A stretch of DNA of 10,741 bases from Bacteroidota bacterium (GTDB lineage: Bacteria > Bacteroidota > Bacteroidia > NS11-12g > UBA9320): the NCBI GenBank assembly GCA_947499775.1, contig CANMPY010000034.1, positions 1-10,741 of the forward strand, in the 5' to 3' direction. Shown here piece after piece: positions 1 through 5,258 of the stretch. The stretch's first letter is position 1, and each line of letters starts with the position of its first letter. The position numbers and the translations under genes were made by a program. Below the pieces are notes generated by a model. That model made no database searches. It worked only from the letters and a program-made list of their open reading frames with translations, and was not told where the DNA came from.

Positions 1-470
1 TGAAGTGCGCCTTGCCGTGCAGCTCCATCTCCAAAATAACAAACACATAAATTTTTAGTACCTAAGTATTGTTCGGCTAAGGCTATACCAGCACCTAGGG
101 GTATTTGCCCCCCAACTATCCCATGACCTCCATAGAAGTTATGCTCTTTGCTGAACATGTGCATGCTTCCACCTTTCCCGCCACTGCATCCTGTAACCTT
201 ACCAAACAATTCGGCCATAACCTGGTTAGCACTAATGCCACAAGCTAGGGCATGTGCATGGTCACGGTAGGCTGTTATTAGGCTATCGTCTTTAGTTATA
301 GCGCTCATTGTGCCAGCCACTACAGCTTCTTGCCCAATGTATAAATGACAGAAGCCACGGATTTTTTGTTGCCCATAAAGTTGGGCACACTTCTCCTCGA
401 ACTTCCGCATCAGCGTCATTTCTTCAAACCATTTTATATAGGTTTCTTTACTAAAGGTTAATTTTGCCAT
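1..470 (-). CDS. pdhA: Pyruvate dehydrogenase E1 component, alpha subunit (N-terminal part, runs off the window)
   Basis: This is the thiamine-diphosphate-dependent E1 alpha subunit of the cytoplasmic pyruvate dehydrogenase complex, which decarboxylates pyruvate on the way to acetyl-CoA. The gene reads leftward from ATG at 470-468, and 156 codons are visible of the roughly 330 usual for the family. Visible landmarks are an RxFEEKCAQLYGQ stretch (residues 22-34), GFCHLYIGQEAV (39-50), the YRDHAHALACG substrate/cofactor segment (68-78), a GGKGGSMHMF stretch (97-106) and GGHGIVGGQIPLGAG (114-128). The cofactor motif GDGA starts at 147, and its distal NN half would lie outside the window. The match to E1 alpha is strong. 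A branched-chain 2-oxoacid dehydrogenase E1 alpha is the main alternative, but the GCSGGKGGSMHMF loop favours pyruvate dehydrogenase. It is divergent from recF, with 51 nt between the two start codons. Confidence 0.93.
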   Translation of the reverse strand, partial: MAKLTFSKETYIKWFEEMTLMRKFEEKCAQLYGQQKIRGFCHLYIGQEAVVAGTMSAITKDDSLITAYRDHAHALACGISANQVMAELFGKVTGCSGGKGGSMHMFSKEHNFYGGHGIVGGQIPLGAGIALAEQYLGTKNLCVCYFGDGAARQGAL

Positions 471-490
471 TAATTAATTTAAGCAAGCCG

Positions 491-498
491 CAAAAATA
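491..498 (-). promoter_or_regulatory. Candidate -7 promoter box for pdhA
   Basis: On the minus strand this reads TATTTTTG, a full match to the Bacteroidota -7 consensus TAnnTTTG. It lies 20 nt upstream of the pdhA ATG, which would give a leader of roughly 10-15 nt. No TTG is seen at the expected -33 spacing, so the call rests on one box in AT-rich sequence. Confidence 0.35.
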
Positions 499-521
499 TA
501 CATTTAACTAAAATTTGTCCA

Positions 522-1631
522 TTGTTTTTAAAAAACATTTTCATAAGCCAATATAAAAGTCACACATCAGCTGTAATGCAGTTGCATCAAGGGGTAAATT
601 GTATTGTGGGTAGTAACGGTGTAGGTAAAACCAACCTTTTAGATGCAGTTTACTGTTTGCTTAACGGCAAAAGCTACTTCCAAATGACAGATGCATTGTG
701 TATAATGCAGGGAGAAACCTATTATTTATTGAAAGGGAATTTATATATCGACGAGGTTTTATCAAACCTAGACGAAGTTATAAACTCAGTCGACGTTCAA
801 TTAATGGTTTCATTTCAAACCGGGAAACGTAAAGCCATTCGACTAAATGAAGAGCCCGTTACTAAATTGGCTGATTTTTTTGGAAAATATCCTTGTGTTG
901 TCATTGCTCCCGATGATGTAGTGATAATAAATGGCGAAAGTGACCAAAGGCGAAGATTTTTTGATTACATGCTTTCGGTAGTGGATACTCATTATTTAAA
1001 GCATTTATCAGCTTATAATAAAATACTAGAAACGCGCAACAAGCAATTAAAGATTTTTTCGGAACAGGATAATTTCGATCCATTACTAATAGAATATTAC
1101 AATGCTAAATTAGAACAGCATGGCGCTTATATTTTTAAGGTGAGGTTAGATTTAACCAATTCTTTTGAGCAATTCTTTAACACTGTTTATGCTAAAATAG
1201 CAACAGATGCAGAAGTTCCAGTATTGAAATATATAAGCAAATTACAGGATTCTGATTTTAAAACAGGATTTGAACAAACCCTTACTAAAGATCGTATTCT
1301 TGGCCGAACAAGTTTTGGCACACACCGCGATGATTGGGCGTTTGAGCTGAATAACATGCCTTTAAAAAAAACTGGTTCACAAGGGCAAATTAAATCGTTC
1401 TTAATTGCCCTTAAACTAGCTATGTATAATTTTATTTATGATAAACGTCAAATAAAACCCCTTTTATTGCTTGATGATATATTTGAAAAAATAGATACCT
1501 CGCGGATGCAGCAGTTGGTAGAGATAATTTTACGACCCAATATGGGGCAGGTGATTATTACCGATACTAATAAAAAAAGGGTGGAGGAATATTTTGACGG
1601 GAAGGGGGAGGTTGGGTTTTTTGAATTGTGA
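522..1631 (+). CDS. recF: DNA replication and repair protein RecF
   Basis: RecF is a cytoplasmic SMC/ABC-type ATPase that binds gapped DNA and helps RecO and RecR load RecA. The 369 residues match the usual family length. Visible motifs are Walker A GSNGVGKT (30-37), the RecF-typical QRRRFFDY segment (142-149), GTHRDD (266-271), the ABC signature region SQGQIKSFLIALKLA (286-300) and Walker B LLLLDD (314-319) followed by IFEKID. The start is TTG at 522: an in-frame stop lies at 480-482, no ATG occurs between, and the resulting N-terminus MFLKNIFISQYKSH aligns with the family's usual beginning. The last two codons and the stop (GAA TTG TGA) fall inside the first unit of a downstream repeat, so the 3' end may have been shaped by that repeat. 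It converges on the secreted-protein gene to its right. Confidence 0.95.
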   Translation: MFLKNIFISQYKSHTSAVMQLHQGVNCIVGSNGVGKTNLLDAVYCLLNGKSYFQMTDALCIMQGETYYLLKGNLYIDEVLSNLDEVINSVDVQLMVSFQTGKRKAIRLNEEPVTKLADFFGKYPCVVIAPDDVVIINGESDQRRRFFDYMLSVVDTHYLKHLSAYNKILETRNKQLKIFSEQDNFDPLLIEYYNAKLEQHGAYIFKVRLDLTNSFEQFFNTVYAKIATDAEVPVLKYISKLQDSDFKTGFEQTLTKDRILGRTSFGTHRDDWAFELNNMPLKKTGSQGQIKSFLIALKLAMYNFIYDKRQIKPLLLLDDIFEKIDTSRMQQLVEIILRPNMGQVIITDTNKKRVEEYFDGKGEVGFFEL

Positions 1632-1775
1632 ATGTTGAACTGTGAATGTTGAATTTTTGCTATCGCTGCGCCTCTGGCGAGTGATTTATTAAAAGGCATC
1701 TTGCTCTAGTGCCATACTGGACCTGAGGTAATAAAAGAAGTCATTCGCCAGAGGCAAGCGACAGCGTAGGAACTA
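1617..1775. repeat. Hairpin-forming repeat, copy A
   Basis: This is the first of two head-to-tail copies filling the recF/secreted-gene junction. Order: a T-run (1617-1622), a 14-nt tandem repeat (1621-1660), left stem arm (1663-1684), a 56-nt loop (1685-1740) and right stem arm (1741-1761). The arms pair over 21-22 nt with one small internal loop and one G.U wobble, and a few more pairs extend outward (1659-1661 with 1763-1765). Positions 1648-1686 match copy B (1802-1840) at 37 of 39 bases, and 1725-1743 match 1871-1889 at 18 of 19. The element might be a miniature mobile or REP-like repeat, a bidirectional terminator, or both. No transposase is nearby. Confidence 0.75.
1621..1660. repeat. 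14-nt tandem repeat, 2.5 units
   Basis: Unit 1 is TTGAATTGTGAATG (1621-1634), unit 2 is TTGAACTGTGAATG (1635-1648, one difference), and a third partial unit starts at 1649. It forms the left shoulder of hairpin repeat copy A and contains the recF stop codon. Copy B has only an irregular version (1782-1810). Confidence 0.8.
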
Positions 1776-1916
1776 TTTTTTTTGAATTATGAATTGTGAA
1801 AGTTGAATTTTCGCTATCGCTCCGCCTCTGGCGAGTGATTAAAGAAAATGTATCTTGTAAAAAATTGCCGGAGGCAATAAAAGAAGTCACTTGCTGGAGG
1901 CGGAGCGAGTTAATAT
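1776..1916. repeat. Hairpin-forming repeat, copy B
   Basis: This second copy again begins with a T-run (1776-1783) and a degenerate GAATT/TTGTGAA stretch. Left arm 1817-1838 and right arm 1887-1908 form an unbroken 22-bp stem if three G.U wobbles are allowed. The loop contains a smaller perfect hairpin (1864-1878, ATTGCC-GGA-GGCAAT) that copy A lacks. The right end overlaps the stop codon (1910-1912) of the minus-strand 506-aa gene. Short reading frames crossing this region on both strands are not credible genes. Confidence 0.75.
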
Positions 1917-3430
1917 TTTCGAAAAGCACGAACTCTGTAATAATTCCGATCTTTAGAATCAGTCCCATTTCCGATACTAAAATTAGTATACCTGACAGCT
2001 TGATAATTATATTCAGTTGAACTCCAATATACAATATTTCCAAAACCATTTATTCCTAAAATATTGTTAATGATAAATGCAGATTTGAAGCAATCGCTTA
2101 ATTCTAGTACGGAGGGCAGATACCAGTCGCTGTAGCCGTTTGAAGTAAAAGTATCACACATTTGTGCTGCGCTAAATTTGTGACCTTTTTGGGTAATTAT
2201 AGCTTTTGTATTTGCTTGACCATCCCAATTACTTTGAGCAGAAGTTCCTATTAAAGTATCTTTTATGTTACTCCAAGCGGTTCCACTACTTAAATCTTTT
2301 AACGAAGCCACCAAGCCATGTTCGGCTCCGCTGGTATCTTTCCAAACGGAAACTACAATACCACCGCCATAAAGCTCGCCAATATAATGGGCAAATTCAT
2401 TATTAGGAGCATTTGGGGCAAGTTCTACTTTGGCTTGAAAATTTGTTCCGGGGGCAGCACTTCCTTTTGATTTATATTGGATGGCTATAAAATCTCCTTG
2501 TTTAACGCTTATACTACTTGTGGTATTACTTTTAATATTAAAGCCATCCGAATTAGTAAAGCTAACAGATAATGCGGTTGGTTTGTTGTTTATTAAAATA
2601 GTTATTGTTACGGTTGAACCTGTTGCAACATCATTTCTCGTTGGGGTCGCTATCAAATTTTTTATTAAGCCATCTTTAGGTATTATAAAAGAGTATTCTT
2701 TATAATAAGGTATTGCATAAGAAGATGAATACTTAATAATTGCACTATCATTAGCCTTTAAGGTTCCAGTCGTTGATTCAAAATAATAACTCCCATTGGC
2801 AGTAACTGAATTGGAAGAAGGATTACTTTTAGGCAACACCACAAATCCTCCATTTTTACTTAAAAAAATAGTATCATTCCTCACACTCAGCGATTGAATT
2901 TCATTGGTAACCGAACTGTCTTTTTCAGTAAACTTTGATATATATCCTTTATCATTACTAAGTTCACTCACCTTGGTTGGGATGGCTGGTTTATTTGTAA
3001 GGTCGTTGTAATTTCCGCTAAACCCATTCGCAGCTTTTTTTGCATATAAGGCATACGGAACACTTAACAATTGGCTGGTGCCGGTAATGGTGTAGCTTGT
3101 TCCGCCGGCGGGGTCGGTTTCGGTTTTTATAAAGTAGGGGCCTTTGCTCCAGTCAATGGTAGCAAAAGTTCCTGAAACAACGGTTCCGCTGCCAATCTCT
3201 ATGCTGGCTAATCCATTAAGATTAGTGGTTGGCTTTTGGGTTTCTACATATACGGCCGTGCCTGTGGCCAAGGTTTGCAAAATACTAATACGCATACCTA
3301 CGGCAGTATTGGCCACCAGTTTATTACTGCTATTTCTGATTACAGCCTGGTAACTCATTTTGTCAGGACTTTGGGCAAAACCACTTGCAGTAATAATACA
3401 TGATAGGATGGTGATTACTAATTTGTTCAT
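1910..3430 (-). CDS. Secreted mosaic surface protein with Lcl/DUF1566-type C-terminal domain
   Basis: This 506-aa exported protein is of unknown role. A signal peptide (1-20, ending SGFAQ) is followed by an N-terminal module common in Bacteroidota secreted proteins (about 25-135: MSYQAVIRN, VGMRISIL, SVPYALYAK). A linker (140-164) with NDLTNKPAIPTKVSEL and NDKGYIS resembles phage tail-fibre and adhesin linkers. Residues about 215-337 (SFIIPKDGLIKNL, GSTVTITILIN) look like a beta-sandwich of the BclA/BclB C-terminal kind; this is a weaker inference. The last part (about 349-506) is DUF1566/Lcl-like: HGLVASLKDL (371-380), NGYSDWYLPSVLEL (431-444), YWSSTEYN (468-475) and terminal VRAFRKY. No T9SS sorting domain is seen at its C-terminus. 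Its ATG overlaps the upstream gene's stop by 4 nt, so the two are probably translationally coupled. Adhesion or surface display is plausible, not shown. Confidence 0.85.
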   Translation of the reverse strand: MNKLVITILSCIITASGFAQSPDKMSYQAVIRNSSNKLVANTAVGMRISILQTLATGTAVYVETQKPTTNLNGLASIEIGSGTVVSGTFATIDWSKGPYFIKTETDPAGGTSYTITGTSQLLSVPYALYAKKAANGFSGNYNDLTNKPAIPTKVSELSNDKGYISKFTEKDSSVTNEIQSLSVRNDTIFLSKNGGFVVLPKSNPSSNSVTANGSYYFESTTGTLKANDSAIIKYSSSYAIPYYKEYSFIIPKDGLIKNLIATPTRNDVATGSTVTITILINNKPTALSVSFTNSDGFNIKSNTTSSISVKQGDFIAIQYKSKGSAAPGTNFQAKVELAPNAPNNEFAHYIGELYGGGIVVSVWKDTSGAEHGLVASLKDLSSGTAWSNIKDTLIGTSAQSNWDGQANTKAIITQKGHKFSAAQMCDTFTSNGYSDWYLPSVLELSDCFKSAFIINNILGINGFGNIVYWSSTEYNYQAVRYTNFSIGNGTDSKDRNYYRVRAFRKY

Positions 3431-3909
3431 AGTTTTATAATTTTAAATACTTTTAGTTCTTTGGTGTCGGTGGATACTTTTAAAAAATAAGTAGCCGGAA
3501 GTAATGATTCAAGGCAAATTTGGGTTTGGCCGTTAGTTATTTTATTACTTTCTACTAATTTACCGTTCATATCCGTCAATTGGTACGTGGCATTTTCAAG
3601 GATAAAATTTTCAAAATGCAGGGTTAAAAAATCCATAGATGGATTGGGGTAAATCGATAATTTTAAATCAATGTCAATCTCACTTATTCCTAAACTAAAT
3701 ATTTCGTAGGGTTGTTGCAAACCTTGTGTGGCCATTCCTGTGGTGCCTGCATCTGTTATATAATCTATCTGACCAATGGAATAGCTAACGGTTCCGCCAC
3801 TTCCGGTGGCATTGCCGCCTGATGCGATGGTGTTTTGCTGAGCAGTAACTTCAAAAAGACTAAGAATGAATAATCCGACTGTAAATGATTTTAATTTTAA
3901 AGCGCTCAT
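3427..3909 (-). CDS. Small T9SS-exported protein with type A C-terminal sorting domain
   Basis: This 160-aa protein appears destined for export through the type IX secretion system. A signal peptide covers about residues 1-24 (hydrophobic VGLFILSLF, then VTAQ). A short segment follows (28-72) rich in Gly and Ser, with SGGNATGSGG, VSYSIGQIDY and QGLQQPYEI, a pattern familiar from many small Bacteroidota proteins. From about residue 75 to the end is a Por-secretion-tail domain: LSIYPNPSMDFLTL (84-97), LTDMNGKLVES (111-121), LPATYFLKVS (137-146) and terminal KVFKIIKL. The ATG at 3909 is chosen over one at 3957 because it places the signal peptide at the N-terminus and follows a good -7 box. Little protein remains between export and sorting signals, so its function is unknown. 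It is the first gene of a two-gene operon. Confidence 0.85.
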   Translation of the reverse strand: MSALKLKSFTVGLFILSLFEVTAQQNTIASGGNATGSGGTVSYSIGQIDYITDAGTTGMATQGLQQPYEIFSLGISEIDIDLKLSIYPNPSMDFLTLHFENFILENATYQLTDMNGKLVESNKITNGQTQICLESLLPATYFLKVSTDTKELKVFKIIKL

Positions 3910-3914
3910 AATGA

Positions 3915-3953
3915 ATTTGACAGTCAAATATACTAAGGTTGCATTCATGAATG
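3915..3953 (-). promoter_or_regulatory. Promoter with two palindromes for the secreted-protein operon
   Basis: On the minus strand, TATATTTG (3925-3932) matches the Bacteroidota -7 consensus TAnnTTTG exactly and sits 15 nt upstream of the ATG at 3909. A perfect 15-nt inverted repeat, ATTTGAC-A-GTCAAAT (3915-3929), overlaps this box and the expected start site. A perfect 12-nt palindrome, CATTCATGAATG (3942-3953), occupies the spacer region. No TTG is found at -33, so the promoter may be weak or need an activator. The operator role is inferred from position only. Confidence 0.45.
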
Positions 3954-4009
3954 GCATTTAGAAGGAAGGTACTCGTAAAATTACTTTGTAATGAGTAGGG
4001 GGTTCCAAT

Positions 4010-4029
4010 TGAAGATATGTTAATCTTCA
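4010..4029. repeat. Inverted repeat in the divergent intergenic region
   Basis: TGAAGAT and ATCTTCA form a perfect 7-bp stem around a 6-nt loop. It lies between the divergent secreted-protein operon and the dciA-like gene (intergenic 3910-4153). No U-run follows on either strand, so it is not a clear terminator. It could be an operator or chance. Confidence 0.35.
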
Positions 4030-4153
4030 TTTAGCCAAAGGTAAAAAAGCGATTCTAAAATCATTTAATCCTAAAAATCTTAGTTAAGACAATTAGCGGA
4101 AAACTTATATTAGTAAAACTCAAAAAAATCATGTTGGTTTGAACACTCTAATT

Positions 4154-4441
4154 ATGTTTTCTGAAGAAAAGCCTATAAAGCAAGTTATCAATGAATTATT
4201 GTCCACTTATAACTTAAATGGCAAAATTGATGAGCTTAAAGTTTGGAATAATTGGCATGATATAGTAGGAACAGTCATTGCTAAAAATACTTCTAAAATA
4301 CAACTTAAGGGAGGGCAGCTTATGATATTTATTGAATCTGCATCCCTCAAAAATGAATTGTCCTTTCATCGAAGTGTTATTTTGCAAAAAATAAATGCTT
4401 ATTTTGAAAAACAAATAGTAAAAGAAATTTTAATAAAATAA
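4154..4441 (+). CDS. DUF721/DciA-like protein
   Basis: This small cytoplasmic protein of the DUF721 family has 95 residues. In other bacteria the family includes DciA, which helps load the replicative helicase DnaB. Family features are the helical N-terminus (KPIKQVINELLSTYNL), a WNNWHDIVG block (residues 31-39), then T-S-KIQLKGGQLMIFIES (46-62) and LKNELSFHR (65-73), ending in a helix with ILQKINAYF. The frame also opens at a TTG at 4139, but ATG at 4154 gives the more family-like N-terminus and is preferred. Bacteroidota members are short, at about 95-100 aa. The recF gene, its usual neighbour in many genomes, is 2.5 kb upstream. A direct role in helicase loading here is inferred from the family only. 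Confidence 0.8.
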   Translation: MFSEEKPIKQVINELLSTYNLNGKIDELKVWNNWHDIVGTVIAKNTSKIQLKGGQLMIFIESASLKNELSFHRSVILQKINAYFEKQIVKEILIK

Positions 4442-4467
4442 GAAAGTGTTAAAAATTATAAGATCAC

Positions 4468-4496
4468 TTGCATATCAAAATGGATGATTAGAATTG
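4468..4496 (+). promoter_or_regulatory. Candidate promoter for rpe
   Basis: TTG (4468-4470), an 18-nt spacer and TAGAATTG (4489-4496) match the Bacteroidota pattern TTG...TAnnTTTG with one mismatch in the -7 box. This would give an rpe leader of about 30 nt and place rpe in its own transcription unit or add an internal promoter after the dciA-like gene. Confidence 0.4.
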
Positions 4497-4534
4497 ACCA
4501 ATTACTAAATTAGAAATTAATAACATAAGAAATA

Positions 4535-5182
4535 ATGAGTTATAAAATAGCCCCATCAATACTATCTGCTGATTTTGCAAACCTTCAAAGGGATGTTGAA
4601 ATGATTAACTCAAGCCGCGCAGATTGGTTTCATGTGGATGTAATGGACGGCGTATTTGTGCCAAATATTTCATTAGGACTCCCAGTTATCTCAGCTATTA
4701 AGCGGCATGCCACAAAACCGCTTGATGTACATTTAATGATTGTACAGCCCGAACGCTATATAGGTGATTTTAAAAAAGCTGGTGCCGATATATTAACTGT
4801 ACATATTGAAGCCAGTCCCCATTTACATCGTACAATTGGCGCTATTAAAGAAAATGATATGCTTGCTGGGGTAGCATTAAATCCTCATACAAATGTAGAA
4901 TTACTGAGGGATGTATTGAGGGATATTGATTTGGTGTGTATCATGAGTGTTAATCCGGGCTTTGGAGGTCAAAAGTTTATAGAAAACACCTATGCTAAAA
5001 TTAAAAATCTTAAGCAGATGGCCGATGATATTGGCAAGAATTTATTAATAGAAATAGATGGGGGAGTTACCCTAGATAATTTTAATCTTTTGTTAGATGC
5101 TGGTGCAAATGTACTTGTGGCCGGAAATACCGTTTTTTCATCTGCCAATCCTATAGATACTATTCATAAACTAAAAGGGTAG
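4535..5182 (+). CDS. rpe: Ribulose-phosphate 3-epimerase
   Basis: Rpe interconverts D-ribulose 5-phosphate and D-xylulose 5-phosphate in the pentose phosphate pathway, in the cytoplasm. The 215 residues form a complete TIM barrel of normal length. The N-terminus KIAPSILSADFANL (4-17) is diagnostic. Metal ligands and acid/base residues are all present: H33 and D35 in FHVDVMDG, H66 in VHLMI, and D175 in EIDGGV. The MSVNPGFGGQKF loop (137-148) and GANVLVAGNTVF near the end supply phosphate binding. ATG at 4535 gives the canonical start, with an AT-rich leader and no Shine-Dalgarno site. It follows the dciA-like gene by 93 nt on the same strand. Confidence 0.97.
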   Translation: MSYKIAPSILSADFANLQRDVEMINSSRADWFHVDVMDGVFVPNISLGLPVISAIKRHATKPLDVHLMIVQPERYIGDFKKAGADILTVHIEASPHLHRTIGAIKENDMLAGVALNPHTNVELLRDVLRDIDLVCIMSVNPGFGGQKFIENTYAKIKNLKQMADDIGKNLLIEIDGGVTLDNFNLLLDAGANVLVAGNTVFSSANPIDTIHKLKG

Positions 5183-5258
5183 GAATAGCAATTTATTTTA
5201 TATGCCTTCGTTAGATTTTATTTACACATATTTACAACTTTTGCATTTCGAAAATTAA

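Noticed and set aside
1621..1660. Possible CRISPR array
   Set aside because: The 14-nt units are directly abutting with no spacers, only about 2.5 copies exist, and there are no cas genes.
1617..1916. Insertion sequence or retron
   Set aside because: There is no transposase or reverse transcriptase gene in the window, and both copies are too short to encode one. They are kept only as non-coding repeats.
1741..2049. Short frames crossing the repeat region on both strands (1741-2049 minus, 1796-2020 plus, 1448-1699 minus)
   Set aside because: They read through the hairpin repeats and into the ends of recF or the 506-aa gene. Their translations have low-complexity IHNSK-like stretches that come from the TTGTGAA repeats, and no domain is visible.
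2206..3353. Plus-strand frames opposite the 506-aa gene (2206-2406, 2481-2705, 3144-3353)
   Set aside because: They are antisense to a clear gene with recognisable signal peptide and domains, and show no family features or ribosome/promoter context.
3910..3957. Earlier ATG (3957) for the small T9SS protein
   Set aside because: It would put 16 extra residues before the signal peptide and lie upstream of the perfect -7 box; the ATG at 3909 is a better fit.
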